From assembly GCA_033557465.1 (NCBI GenBank), contig CM066043.1, positions 82,552,662 to 82,616,661 on the forward strand: a stretch of 64,000 bases of DNA, given 5' to 3'. Shown here one piece after another: positions 19,990 to 31,225 of the stretch. Position numbers and translations under genes: made by a program. The stretch's first letter is position 1. Every line of letters begins with the position of its first letter. The stretch comes from Ichthyophis bannanicus. Lineage: Eukaryota > Chordata > Amphibia > Gymnophiona > Ichthyophiidae. Under the pieces are notes generated by a model. That model searched no databases and had not been told where the DNA came from. It saw nothing but the letters and a program-made list of their open reading frames with translations.

Positions 19990-21821
19990 AAGGGGGTTAA
20001 AGGAGCACTAAGAGGCGACAAGGCGATAGCGGAGAGACTGAATGAATTCTTTGCTTCGGTCTTTACTGAGGAAGATGTAGGGATGTTACCCACGACTGAA
20101 GTGGTATTTAAAGGTGTGGAAGAATTGAAGGAAATATCGATACATCGGGAAGATGTCTTACAACTATTAGATAAACTGAAGAGTAGCAAATCACCTGGGC
20201 CGGATGGTATACATCCAAGGGTGTTGAAAGAACTGAAATTTGAGATTGCAGACCTGCTATCAGTAATCTGTGAACTATCATTAAAATCATCTCTAATACC
20301 TGAGGATTGGAGGATCGCCAATGTAACACCAATTTTTAAAAAGGGTTCGAGGGGTGATCCGGGAAACTACAGACCGGTGAGCCTGACATCAGTACCGGGA
20401 AAAATGGTAGAAACCATCATAAAGAATAAAATTACTCAGCATATAGATAGTCATGACCTAATGGGAGACAGCCAACATGGCTTTAAACAAGGAAGATCTT
20501 GTCTTACTAATCTGTTATGTTTTTTTGAAGGAGTGAATAAACAGGTGGACAAAGGTGAGTCGGTTGATATTGTGTATCTGGACTTTCAGAAAGCCTTTGA
20601 CAAGGTCCCTCATGAGAGACTTTTGGTAAAACTAAAGAGTCATGGGATAGGAGGCAGTGTACTACTGTGGATCAGGAACTGGTTAAAAGATAGAAAGCAG
20701 AGGGTAGGGCTAAATGGCCAATTTTCCCAATGGAGAAAGGTGAATAGTGGTGTACCCCAGGGATCTGTGCTGGGTCCGCTGCTTTTTGACATATTCATAA
20801 ATGACCTGGAAAGTGGAATAACGAGTGAGGTTATCAAATTTGCTGATGACACAAAACTATTTAAAGTTGTTAAAACCCAGGAGGATTGTGGAAAATTGCA
20901 AGAGGATCTTGATAAATTGGAAGACTGGGCATCAAAATGGCAGATGAAATTTAATGTGGAGAAGTGCAAGGTTATGCACCTAGGGAAGAACAACCCAAAC
21001 TATGGTTACACGATGCAAGGTTCCACATTAGGAACCACCACCCAAGAAAAAGATTTAGGCGTCCTTGTGGATACCATGTTAAAACCCTCGGCCCAGTGTG
21101 CAGCGGCGGCCAAGAGAGCAAATAGAATGCTAGGTATGATAAGGAAAGGAATGGAAAATAAAACAAAAGATATTATAATGCCTCTATATCGTTCCATGGT
21201 GAGACCGCACCTTGAATATTGTGTGCAATTCTGGTCGCCATATCTTAAAAAGGATATAGCAATTTTAGAAAAGGTTCAGAGAAGAGCCACCAAAATGGTA
21301 AAGGGGATGGAAGGCTACTCCTATGAAGAAAGGCTAAAAAGGTTGGGGCTCTTTAGCCTGGAAAAGAGACGGCTGAGGGGAGATATGATAGAAGTCTATA
21401 AATTAATGAATGGAGTGGAACGGGTAAACGTAGATCGATTGTTTACCTTATCAGAATATAGAAAGACTAGGGGACATGCAATGAAGCTACAGGGTAAACT
21501 ATTTAAGACTAATAAAAGAAAATATTTTTTCACTCAACGTGTAATCAAACTCTGGAATTTGTTACCGGAGGATGTAGTAAAGGCTGTTAGTGTAGCTGGG
21601 TTTAAAAAAGGTTTGGACAAGTTCCTGGAGGAAAGGTCCATAAACCATTATTAAGAAGGGACCCAGGATATCAATGCTTGAACCAATACAAGCATTGTGG
21701 AACCTGTGTCCCTTGGGGAAACTGCTAGGTACGTATGACCTAGATTGGCCACTGTTGGAAACAAAATACTGGGCTTGATGGACCTTGGTCTGACCCAGTA
21801 TGGCATAGCTTATGTTCTTAT
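19990..21821 (+). mobile_element. CR1-type LINE, 5' truncated, young copy
   Basis: The copy begins inside ORF2 (upstream EN missing) and ends with the 3' UTR GGGCTTGATGGACCTTGGTC, TGACCCAGTATGGC and a TTCTTATG-type end at 21821. That end is typical of CR1 LINEs. It lies inside the TIR element. The same family has a longer degraded copy at 58790-63066 and a detached tail at 50318-50410. Confidence 0.9.
19993..21654 (+). CDS. CR1 ORF2 fragment: reverse transcriptase and C-terminal domain
   Basis: An uninterrupted frame of about 553 codons. The ATG at 20083 gives 523 codons, but homology to the second copy runs in frame back to about 19993, so the true protein started further upstream and is N-terminally truncated. 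Motifs in order: SPGPDGIHPRVLKEL, NYRPVSLTS, YLDFQKAFDKVPH (motif A), SGVPQGSVLGPLLF (motif B), KFADDTKLF (motif C), LGVLVDTMLKPS, MVRPHLEYCVQFWSPYLKKD, VQRRATKMV and YFFTQRVIKLWNLLPEDVV. The enzyme copies LINE RNA at a nicked target. The endonuclease domain is missing, so this copy cannot move alone, yet the lack of any stop suggests recent insertion. Confidence 0.92.
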   Translation, partial: GVKGALRGDKAIAERLNEFFASVFTEEDVGMLPTTEVVFKGVEELKEISIHREDVLQLLDKLKSSKSPGPDGIHPRVLKELKFEIADLLSVICELSLKSSLIPEDWRIANVTPIFKKGSRGDPGNYRPVSLTSVPGKMVETIIKNKITQHIDSHDLMGDSQHGFKQGRSCLTNLLCFFEGVNKQVDKGESVDIVYLDFQKAFDKVPHERLLVKLKSHGIGGSVLLWIRNWLKDRKQRVGLNGQFSQWRKVNSGVPQGSVLGPLLFDIFINDLESGITSEVIKFADDTKLFKVVKTQEDCGKLQEDLDKLEDWASKWQMKFNVEKCKVMHLGKNNPNYGYTMQGSTLGTTTQEKDLGVLVDTMLKPSAQCAAAAKRANRMLGMIRKGMENKTKDIIMPLYRSMVRPHLEYCVQFWSPYLKKDIAILEKVQRRATKMVKGMEGYSYEERLKRLGLFSLEKRRLRGDMIEVYKLMNGVERVNVDRLFTLSEYRKTRGHAMKLQGKLFKTNKRKYFFTQRVIKLWNLLPEDVVKAVSVAGFKKGLDKFLEERSINHY

Positions 21822-22640
21822 GTCTGCTGTGGGCAGATGCCACTGCCCCCTCCGCCACTATGCTGCCATGCCATTATGCTGGTGGTGCACAGACCCAGGC
21901 CATCCAGTATGCCAGTAGGCATCTGCCTATGGTGTTGGTTCTCGGGTAGGGATGCCTACATGGCCATGCGCGCTTCCCCCCCCTCCCGCACCGCCTGCCA
22001 ATGTTATGTGCCCTTGGGGGGTACCTGCTGGGTAATCTCCCCTATGACACTGTGGGACACACACTCATGCCCATGTTGGACCCTCGTCAGTTGCTGTCTT
22101 GCTGCTTTACAGTTTCGGCATTCTTAAGTGCCACCTAGGCATCTGCCTAGCCCGCACTGTGCCCCAGCTGGACCACAGCATGTGCCGCCTGCAGCCCCCT
22201 GTATCCCATTTACAGCATCAGTACAGTTGCCCTTTCCTACGTGCCCACTCTGCTGTTGCTGCACATGTGCACGCCATAACAAACCTGCCCAATCTAAATG
22301 ACAGAAAACCTGATCAGCGCTATTTCAATGTGGGATCATTCACTTTGTAGGGGGACAGATCATAGACCCTTCCAAACATGATATCTTAATTTATACGCTT
22401 TGTCAGTAGTGTTGATTTATGTTTATCATCACTATTGGCCAGCTTGGTTATTGGGATTTTAGATGTGGTTCTGGTCCTTTTATATGTTTATTTGCCTTTT
22501 TGGTCCTTGCACATGTATCACAACTATCACGTTTCTGGGTTTACCTGCCTTTGCTGCACATTGCTGACTGAAATGGTTCTCTCTCCTGCAAATGTTCCTC
22601 TAGCGCAAGGTTTTCACTGGCGCTAATTTTCAGACCCTGA
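21822..22640. other. Interior of the TIR element, right side
   Basis: CpG-poor sequence without recognisable motif. Overlapping ORFs (for example 21837-22127) look like chance. Confidence 0.4.
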
Positions 22641-22860
22641 TTTCACGGCGTTAGTGTGCATGGAGCCTCTCCCCACCCACTCTCCTCCCACTGACCCCTT
22701 CTCTCCGCCCTCTGGGAAGCCTTACTCCACCCTTCAGGCCCGGATTTCACAGCGTTAGTGTACCTTAACGCCGCCGCGACATTATCGCGCGATAATGTCA
22801 CTTATTGCATGATAATATCACTGCTGTGACATTAAGACGGTTTAGTAAACATACCCATAT

Positions 22861-23290
22861 ATTTTCAAAGGAGGAGGAATTACTTTATGGTTTTAAATTA
22901 ATGATGTTTCCATATGTATCCAGAGCCACTCAGGTTCAGAGAAAGTTTTCTGCAAAGAAGTTTGGGGGCGACAGATGAAAAAGGCCCACAGTTAAGTTCA
23001 AAACCTCCTAGGTATCTTCAGGAGGCATTTTCCAGCTGTCCCCTGCAGGTTTTGTATTTACCAGAGAGATCTACGACACCTGCATCAGCAGGTAGTGTGG
23101 GAAGTCCTGTGGTGCCTGCCGATGCAAGTATTTCGGGTCCCCGTGGTAAATCCCAGGGGAGGACAGGTAGCTCTCATTAGCTCCATGCCCCAGTTGCTAC
23201 CGGCCCTCCCTAATGTGACAATATTATTAGTGCTGCAGATGTAGAGATCCATGGCACTGGCGATATTAAAAAAAACTGGCCTGCCTCCCC
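22861..23290 (+). pseudogene. L1/Tx1-like LINE ORF1, continuation after the TIR insertion
   Basis: Begins FSKEEELLYGFKLMMFPYVS and RATQVQRKFSAKK, the L1 ORF1 pattern in which a basic helix follows a P-x-S/T motif. It joins the upstream part in frame once the element and one TAT copy are removed. It is degraded by stops afterwards. Confidence 0.55.
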
Positions 23291-23296
23291 CTTGGG

Positions 23297-23547
23297 GGGG
23301 TCTGTTTACTAAAACGCATTAAGCTTTTGCATCTAACATAGCAAAAAAGTAGACAGCACAAGATTAGCTGCAAAAGCCATGCATTCTCTGCCCACATCCC
23401 ACCCACTTGTGCAGCTAAAGCAGTTTCCAGAATAGCGCAGAAAATAGCTGCATTATCTTCAAATTTCCTGTGTTATCTCTTAACATGCCCAGATAGCGTG
23501 CACTATCTGCCGCATTAACAGGTAATGCTGCTTAGCAAACATGCCCT
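23297..23547. mobile_element. Short MITE with GGGGTCTGTTTACTAA-type ends
   Basis: Left end GGGGTCTGTTTACTAAAACG and right end (reverse complement) AGGGCATGTTTGCTAAGC are imperfect inverted repeats of the same type as the 17091-22857 element. At 251 bp it is non-autonomous. The target duplication is not clear. Confidence 0.65.
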
Positions 23548-24044
23548 AGGAGTGCACACTGATACTCATTTTTCAATTCATTTGTCATGTCATTTTATTT
23601 ATTTGAAACAAAAAGAAAACAGAATGGAAAAAAGATATGAAAAACAAAATTAACAGAAATAATATTAGGTCTGGTTTATTCTCAACTAACAAATTTCAAG
23701 AAAGCCTCCTTCACCAATTTCCCCTCCTTGGCTTTCCCACTGTTACTTATCTCATCCACAGATCTTCAAGAGCCAGGAGTGATCCACAATTGTTCTTGCC
23801 TCACCTATATTGCTATTCATAATGGCAGAGGCCTTGGATCAGCTGATGTTATGAAAAGCAGCACCGTCGAGGCAAGAGTGACTTGGGATTGCTCCTGTTC
23901 CTTGAAGACCTACTGATTGGGTAAGAATGGTGTGAGGACTCTAGGCAACTCAAAGAGGCCTCAGAGGCTATGCTATTTTTATTTAAAAGGCCAATAGTCT
24001 TTTTGGGAGAGGAGGTTGGTTTATTTTTGAAAATGAAATGGGGG
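23548..24044. other. Unassigned DNA
   Basis: No repeat or gene recognised between the MITE and the L2 tail. Confidence 0.4.
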
Positions 24045-27000
24045 AGATTATTTATTTATTTATTTGCTTTTCTATATCGCACTATTTCAAATTCAGCATG
24101 ATTTACATAGAACATGAATAATAGAACTGTTTTACATAGAACTGTCTTACTAGAACAATATTAAACAAACAAGTGAATAACGTTGACAGGAACATCAACT
24201 TGGGTAGGACAGGGGGGACTAAATTGCAAGCTGGAAGAAGATCTTCACAGTTGCAAAAGGGAGGTTGAGCTGTGGGTTAACAGACAATGTACATGTCATA
24301 TCTATGGTATGTTGTCATAGAATAGCTGAAACAACTGAGTCTTTATGGTTTTTTCTAAAGGTTGACTGGTTGGAGATGGCCTGGATTGAAGCAAGGAGGG
24401 CGTTCCAGAGGGTTGGTGCATATAAAGAAAAGGCGCGGTTCTTGATGGCTTAGGTGCACGTCCTTAGTGATGAAGGGGTCGTAAGCATGTTCACCATGCT
24501 TGATTTCCTCATTCTGTTATTTGGGGTACATGGTATGATTGAGACAAGGGAGTTTGCTAACATGTTATGCAGAATCTTGAATGTCATCAATAGGGCTTTG
24601 AAAATCAGTCGGTTTGCTATTGGGAGCCAGTGTAACTGCATTAAGATGGGTGTGACGTGTTCAAATCTGGACACTCTGTGCAGTGTACAGACAGCTGTGT
24701 TCATAGCAAATTGAAGTGGTTAGAGTGTGTTTTTTGGCAGTCCGTGAAGAATACTATTGGCATAGTCCAGGTGCGGGAAGATGAGTGCCTGGAATACGGT
24801 GCAAAGGACTGAGGGGGTCCAGGAGCGGGGGTAGATGATGGAGGGTCCTTATTTTGTGGTAAACTGCTTTGAGGACATTTTGCATGTGTGCTTCCATAGT
24901 CAGACGTTGGTCCAAGATGACTTCCAGGTGGCACACCTCCTGCTTCGTCATCAGCTCTATGTCATTTACCCACAGGGAAGTTGGTGGAGGTAAATGTTTG
25001 GTCTCTGGTTATAAATAAGACTTCCGTCTTCTTGCAGTTGACTTTAAGGTTGTGTGAGGAGAGCCAGTCTGAGACAATGGTGAAACATTCTGTAATGAAG
25101 GAGAAGTTAGTCCTGTCTGTGGAGAATGGGGTGTATAGTAGGATGTCATCGGCATAGATGTGGTATAGAATGTTGTATGACTGAATTATTGCACAGATTG
25201 GCTGGATATAGATGTTGAAGAGCAGTGCAGAGAGCGATGAGTCCTGCGGGACTCCCTGCATTTGCTGGAATGTGTTAGATGTCTACGCTCCTATGTGTAC
25301 CTGCTGTTGGTGACCAGTCAAGTAAGATCTGCACCAGTCAAGGGCTGTGTTCTGAATCCCGTTTTGTTGTAATTGAACAAGTAAAAGATTATGATTGACC
25401 GTATCAAAAGCGAGTCAATGTCCAGGAATATTAGGATGAATCCCTGCTTCTTTTTATCTATTCCTATAAGGAGTCTGTCAAGGAGGGTAGCCAAAAGGGT
25501 TTCAACCCTGTGCTGCTGCCAGAACTCATGCTGTTGTTGGTCAGGAGAAGCGTGGGAGTCAATGTGATCCTGGATTTGTTGATGGACAATCTTTTCTGTT
25601 ATCAGCCAGAAAGGAGAGGCTGGAAATGGACCTGATGTCTGAAGGATCAAATTTATTGTTTTTTTAGCAATGGTCTGATGGAGGCAGTTTTTAGGAATGG
25701 TGGTAGCACACCCATAGACAGGGAGCATGTATGATTCTGCAATGGTTGTGCTTAGGTCAGATCGCACTAACTTGATCCAGTAGGCAGGGCATGAATTGGT
25801 TGACACGGTGGTATTCATCCCACATATGATGTTCTCTATCTGCTCAGTGGAGTATGGGTGAAAGACATCTAGCTTGGGAAAGAGAGAGTCTCGTGTTGGG
25901 GGTTGTCCATGGGAGGATCATCCAAGTGAAAACTTTTTTAGTGAGGCCTTATCATATTTGTTTTGCTCTGGAAGTGTGCGGCAAAGGCCTCTGGGTTGGG
26001 GGTATCTGTCAGATGGTTCTTGGATGTGTCCTTTGTGAGGGACTTTAAAAGACTGAAAAGCTCTCAGAGCTTGTTAAGAGAGCGCATCAGGATATTGTTA
26101 TGGTATTCTTTTCTTTTCTAGTCGATTGCTCTGCGGTGTTCAAGTAAGCTGTTCATGTATTCAATACAATCGAGGGAGAGTCTGGAGTGTCGCCAGCATC
26201 GCTCCAGCTTCCTGAGACATATTAGGGATTCATGCAGCTCGGCGGTGAACCATATAGCTATGTGATTCATCCTAGTGGGTTTCATGGAGTGAGATAGGAG
26301 AGTGGCTTTACTTAAGGTGTTGTTCCATATGTCTATCAGCTCGTCCAACTCGGTACCGTTAGTACTGAGATCCTGAAGAGTATCTTGGAGGAAGGTTTCT
26401 TTGTAAAACTATCTGATGTGGTGAGAGGCTGGTGAGGTGGTTCCGGAAGGCAAATGACCTACTGAGGTCATAGGGATGTGGAAACAAAAGCATTGTGGTC
26501 AGACCAGGGGATAGGGAGGACCAACAGTGGGTTCTGGCTACTTGATCTGTAGGGGGGTGATGGTCCAGGGTGTTTCCTCGTGTGTGGGTGGGTGTATGTA
26601 TTAGTTGACAGTAACTCAGTGCAGTCATTGCATCCAGAAAGGCCATGGAATGCTTGGTTGGGAGCGCTGAGAGGTTGAAATTGCCTAGCATCCAGAATGG
26701 TTTTCATTGGGTATTCCAGTTGCATGCTAAGTCAAGTATTGTGGAGAGGTCATCAGTGCATATAGATGGTGAATGGTAGAACAGACATGCTGCTAGGAAC
26801 TTGTTTGAGATCATGATGTAATCAAGGTTAGTTGTGCTCTGAGATGACCAGCATTGGAAATGGAGATTGCTTCTGGCTATTATGAAGATTCTACCGCCCC
26901 TACGATTTGTTTTTGGGCATTAAAGAGGTCATAATGAGGGGGCTTCAGCTGGTTTATGAGTACGGTGTCTGTGTCAGTGAGCCATGACTCCGTGATGAAT

Positions 27001-27830
27001 AGCAGGTCTAGATTCCAGGTCAAGATGGTCAAGGAGGACAGGCCATTTATTCCGGATGGAGCGGGCATTTATGAGCATGCAGTTCAGGTTTTCTGAATGA
27101 GGAGGTTTACATCTACAGGTTTTTACTGGGGGCTGGCAGACAATGTGTATGAGCCGGCAATGGCGTGCTGAGAGTGGTGCCCTTGTGGTGTCAGATGTTT
27201 CTCTAAGACCACTACGGCCATGGCCTTGGATGGAAGGGATTAGGCCCTGCTGTTGAGCATATGACTTTGATCATAAGACGAACTGGGCCAGGCAGTATAG
27301 GAGTAGCATGAAAGTGAGACCCTCTGGCATTGTGCTATGCTATAAGAGGGGTTGGTACATTTGCGAGTTGTACTGTGGGATGCGTTTGGGCTCCTAGGCA
27401 CTTGAGGTGTTGATTATAAGTTCTGGGGTTGGCACTTTAATGGGGACCAAAGGGAGAGGAGCTGCTTGGTGCAGGAGGCCTACCTTGTTTTGCAGAGCAG
27501 GGATGGTACAGAAGCTCTGGCTTTTTTCATCAGTTTGGAGTGGTGCTTGTATCAACAAGTATGCTGGTGACCCATTCAGTGAGGGGCAGAAACAGATGGC
27601 TTTAGCTTGGGCTAGGTGGAAGCTGACATGATGGCACTGCGAGATGCTTTTGCAAAGTGCCCCGCTCAAGGACCATGCCTAAGGGCCCTCTGGCGAGGCC
27701 CTCAGGCATTGGTGCGCCTTCCGGTACTGAATTTAAACTTGCTGGGTGGTAGGCCTGATTGGCCTTTGGTGCAGGGAGCAGGAGGAGCTTCAGGCCTGCT
27801 CCCTGTTGCCAGACGCTGATCAGGCATGAG
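24045..27830 (-). mobile_element. L2-type LINE, near full length, degraded
   Basis: On the minus strand: 5' region (27434-27830) shared with the L2 copy at 49640-53640, endonuclease, reverse transcriptase, C-terminal segment, then a 3' tail with TTTATTTATT at 24045. The shared 5' segment (GGCCAATCAGGCC, then GAGGGCCT, GCCAGAGGGCCCTTAGGCAT) supports that both are close to 5' complete, unusual for LINE copies. Many frameshifts. Confidence 0.82.
24450..27070 (-). pseudogene. L2 ORF2 remnants: endonuclease and reverse transcriptase
   Basis: From 5' to 3' on the minus strand: DLLFITESWLTDTD (EN motif), LGNFNLSALP (GDFN motif, first Asp changed to Asn), HTRGNTLDHHP; RT motif B as QGVPQDSSLSALLFN (Gly to Asp), motif C YHIYADDILLYTPFS, CKKTEVLFITRD, then the C-terminal HVTPILMQLHWLPIANRL. 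This order is that of an L2-clade ORF2. The product would nick the target and reverse-transcribe LINE RNA, but no single frame is open across the domains. Confidence 0.82.
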
Positions 27831-27944
27831 AAATTATATTTCTTTTTCTTTTCTTTTGTTTTCAAATATCATTAAAACAATAAAGGAAAGTTATTTGCTT
27901 TCCCCATTTCATTTCAAATGAAAGTACTTCGCTAATAACCACAT

Positions 27945-28312
27945 TGGAGATAATTTTATAAAGCCATTAACACCTGTATGCAGCAGTTTATGTATGTTAA
28001 TGGCCTCTTATAAAATACCAACCAGTGTAAAAGTACATGCATAGGAATGAAGGTGTGTACTTTCACAGTAGGGGTAGCTGGGGAGATGGTTTCTATGGCG
28101 TGTGTGTGTTGATTATAAATTTATGCCCATACCTGTAAACTTTGTGAGCATTCATGTACCCTTGCTATAGAACAGGTGTAAATGTCCACAACTGAATTTA
28201 AGGTGCAATCTTTGCCTCTTAGACTAGTATTTTGTAAAGACAAGTATCCTTATAAAAAGAGGAGTATTTTGTTCGCCTCAACCTAAGCGCCCTGTTATAA
28301 AATTACCCTTCT
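27945..28312. mobile_element. Candidate TIR element next to L2 5' repeat
   Basis: Left GGAGATAATTTTATAAAGCC and right (reverse complement) AAGGGTAATTTTATAACAGG are imperfect inverted ends separated by about 350 bp of AT-rich, non-coding DNA. No target duplication confirmed. Confidence 0.4.
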
Positions 28313-28315
28313 TTA

Positions 28316-28558
28316 CTTTAATGGGAACCGAAGGGAGAGGAGCTGCTTGGTGCAGGCCTACCTTGTTTTGCAGAGCAGGGATGGTACAGAAGTGCTGGCT
28401 TTTTTCATCAATTTGGAGTGGTGCTTGTATCAACAAGTATGCTGGTGACCCATTCAGTGAGGGGCAGAAACAGATGGTTTTAGCTTGGGCTAGGTGGAAG
28501 CTGAAGCGATGGCACTGCGAGATGCTTTTGCAAAGTGCCCCGCTCAAGGACCATGCCT
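28316..28558 (-). repeat. Second copy of the L2 5' region
   Basis: Nearly identical to 27434-27681 (ACTTTAATGGG to GGACCATGCCTA), same orientation, about 880 bp away. It is not attached to an L2 body. It could be a separate truncated L2 insertion or a local duplication. Confidence 0.8.
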
Positions 28559-28559
28559 A

Positions 28560-28880
28560 CCCTTCACCTTTCTCAAATATACACTCATACAAATATATTT
28601 TCCCCTACTCATCCATACACACAACACGCATGCAAACACCTCCCCCTCTCTAATTCACACACACAGGTAGCCTTCTACCCTTTCTTTCTCATATACACAC
28701 CCCTCCACACACACACACACACAGCTTCTGCCACTCACTCATACACAGAATTCTCTCTCACACTCATACATCTTCTCTCACCAATGCAAGTACACACACA
28801 CACAAATGCAGCCTCCCTCATTCAAACGCATACATACATCTGCGCGCCCTTTTACTCAGCTATCCATTCTCTCTCATTCT
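28560..28880. repeat. CA/CT-rich simple repeat
   Basis: Degenerate CACACA, TACACA and CTCTCT words. The open frames here are artefacts of composition. Confidence 0.75.
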
Positions 28881-30097
28881 AATCTAATCTGAGATTTATA
28901 TATTGTGGCGCTCGAGCCCCTACCAGGCGGCCGCCTAGTAGGGACGGGTAGCCACCTCTTATCTTTTCCTAAGCTTGTAGTTGTGTGAGGAATAATGAGC
29001 CAAGTGGTTTATCAAAAGCGCACAGGAATTTATTCAGCTTCCTTGCTGGTAAGTGGATACAAATTCTTCAAGCACATTTATTCTCCAGACAAAAGAAAAA
29101 ATAACGGATAACTTCTCCCATAAACAAATGTCCAAAACAGAGTAACAGCGAATTCAACCATACAAGCTTCTGCCCCAGTCTTTTACTGTTTAACATTTCT
29201 GCACATGAAGGAATATGCCCTTCTTTTTAAAACTCCTCAAACAGGCTGTCAGCTTATTCAAGGTCGTTGCAAACACCAACAGTTTCAGCTGTTCAACTGT
29301 TTCTGGCTTACACTAATTCACCTTAGTGCATGCATCACATTCCATCTCTGAAACACTGGAAGTTACATCACCCTCCTTGGCTTCAACCTCCATGCTCTCA
29401 GCTGAGCTATAGCAGGGTTCTGCTTGGAACCGCTCAGGAACTTTCTATTTTAAAGTTTTCAACAGGTCAAACAACCTCTCCCACTTTCTTGCCTTCCCTT
29501 CTCTGGGCAGGTCTCCTATGGGGTGTTCTGGTTTAACCTTCCTGGTGAAACATTTCTTTCTACGCTGTGTTATCTGGGGTACAACAGTTTAATCAGAGTC
29601 AGAACAGGAAACACACTTTGAAGGCCTTACTGCCTCCCCTCTCCTACCTTGGGGTTTTAGTGCAGTATTCTCTTGGTTGGAACTTTGGTCAGTCAGGACT
29701 CCCTCTGCCTCAGAGTAGGGCAGAGACTTTTGGTAATACTTTCCCGCTCTCTTGCCAGGGTAGGTGGTTCTCTCCCAGGAACCTTCCCTATGTCCTCTGT
29801 GGCTACTGTGCTGACTATTAGGGCTTCCTTTGTACCTTCTTTGGCTGCCTTTATAGCTGTTCCTTTCTTTGCTGCTCCCTTTGGCTGCAAAGCTCCTTTG
29901 TCCTTTGGCTACAGGGTTGTTCTCCCTGGACCTTCTGGAACTTGGACTGGAACCTGAGCTGCAACTCCCACTTGGACCTGGACTGCAACTCCGACAGCAA
30001 CTGCCACTGCAACTGCAACTGTGTCTCCAACCGTGTTTCCCCCTGTATCTCCAACCATGTCTCCCCTTGTTTCTCCAACCGTGTCTATCTCTGGTGT
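28881..30097. other. Unassigned element split by the LTR element, possibly LTR-like
   Basis: Continuous with 36482-36765 before the LTR element landed. On the minus strand an AATAAA (about 29027-29033) lies 125 bp before an end reading CTCGAGCGCCACA at 28903, which resembles an R-U5 end of an LTR. 29940-30090 encodes glutamine-rich repeats (LQLQWQLLSELQ) from imperfect CTGCAACTC repeats. No retroviral protein is recognised. Confidence 0.35.
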
Positions 30098-30616
30098 TGT
30101 AGCAGCAATCGCTGTGAAAAGCTCTTATTCAATCACTCACCCACAGAAGGAAAACTCACAGGCAGGCTGGAATGCAAACAGGATCTTTAATGTGCACAGG
30201 ATCAGACAGAGATACCAGCAACCTCCACAAGGGTCTGAACCCCGAGGGACGGCCTACAATGCCTTATATACAGTACAGTTTTAAACTCATTCTACAATCC
30301 CATTTGCCACAGGTATTTCCTGCCCACCAATCAGCAGCCCCTGGGGAGGTACCTGGGTGACCTGTCCAAACCGGTATGCTCTGGTCTGTTGGTTTCAGGG
30401 CTAGGGAAATACTGTGCTCAGACCTGGAGTGGGGGAAGGGTGCCTACTGGAATCTCAATGTCTCTCTTAGTAGGCTGATTACCTCATGGCTTGCGGGGGA
30501 AGGGTCAGGCTGATCAGAGCCTCATGGCTTGCAGCATGGCTTGGGGGAAGGGCTATCTACAGTTCGCAGCATGGCTTGGGGGAAGGGCTACCTATAGCTA
30601 CCTCATGGCTGCCTCA
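30098..30616 (-). repeat. 3' LTR of the LTR retroelement
   Basis: 519 bp. On the minus strand U3 begins TGAGGCAGCCATGAGG and contains a 35-bp direct duplication (30531-30565 and 30566-30600). A TATATAAG box (rc of about 30263-30270) and an ATTAAA signal (rc of about 30185-30190) follow. The sequence is indistinguishable by eye from 35963-36481. Confidence 0.93.
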
Positions 30617-30630
30617 TTCCCCCCTTTTTA
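30617..30630 (-). promoter_or_regulatory. Polypurine tract
   Basis: The minus strand reads AAAAAGGGGGGAA immediately before the 3' LTR TG. It fits the plus-strand DNA primer and fixes the orientation. Confidence 0.9.
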
Positions 30631-30999
30631 AGTAAGACCTCAACCGCTAGAGGCGGTTGAGGGCTTTATTACTGGAGGCAAGCCGCAGAGGAGTATATTG
30701 GGTCAGGGCCATGACCGTGGCAGCCGCCTTGCGTTCTACCAGGGTGCCAAGGGTGGAAACAACCTGTAAGGAAAAAGGCACCTGGTTAAAATGTACGGTA
30801 CAGCAATGGGACAAGTTAAGGTAGAGAGTTACGTATACAAAGGTCTGCATGTTCAGAGCAGTTTGGGCAAGTAATACTGCTGTGTTAGTAGTCTCTGCAC
30901 TTGTTTGAAAGCAAGTCTATATCAGCTAAGGCACCTTTTCTCAGTCTGATCCCGGTTCCAGGAAAGGTGTCTGTAAATCAGTCTCTCCGGTGGTCCAGA

Positions 31000-31225
31000 G
31001 TTCGTCGGCAGTCTGTTAGAACCCCGTACTGGGCAGAAGTGTCAAAGCGTAGGGGCTGGTTTGGAACTGTGACAGAAGTCCAGGCTGGAACAATTTCTGG
31101 TGCAGCGGCCTTGACACGAGAGTGATGGATCCTCGGAGCAACTTCAGCCACCTTGACAGCCGTGGGGGTGGTCCGCAGAACAGTATACGGGTCTCGCCAC
31201 TGGGGAGTCAGCAGATCCTGCTTCC
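31000..31225 (-). pseudogene. Integrase C-terminal remnant (gammaretrovirus-like)
   Basis: The minus frame contains PYTVLRTTPTAVKV and IHHSRVKAA, the C-terminal DNA-binding part of gammaretroviral integrase (family pattern PYTVLLTTPTA). A stop precedes the fragment; no catalytic DDE core, RNase H or RT is seen upstream. It is a genomic relic in a defective element and would not give a working protein. Confidence 0.8.

Larger units (their letters stand above)
17091..22857. mobile_element. Harbinger-like TIR DNA transposon, non-autonomous, with nested insertions
   Basis: The left end GGGGTATGTTTACTAAACC and the right end, reverse complemented, TGGGTATGTTTACTAAACC match over about 28 bp (one terminal mismatch and one internal). 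Flanking TAT triplets (17088-17090, 22858-22860) form a 3-bp duplication, as in PIF/Harbinger elements. Removing the element restores an L1-like frame. The palindromic word TTATCGCGCGATA is subterminal at both ends (about 17230 and 22785). Inside are a 490-bp palindrome, a hAT MITE and a truncated CR1. I see no transposase. Superfamily is inferred from ends and duplication length. Confidence 0.8.

Noticed and set aside
28560..28880. CRISPR-like or regulatory array
   Set aside because: It is a degenerate CA/CT microsatellite in a vertebrate repeat context; no regular spacers.
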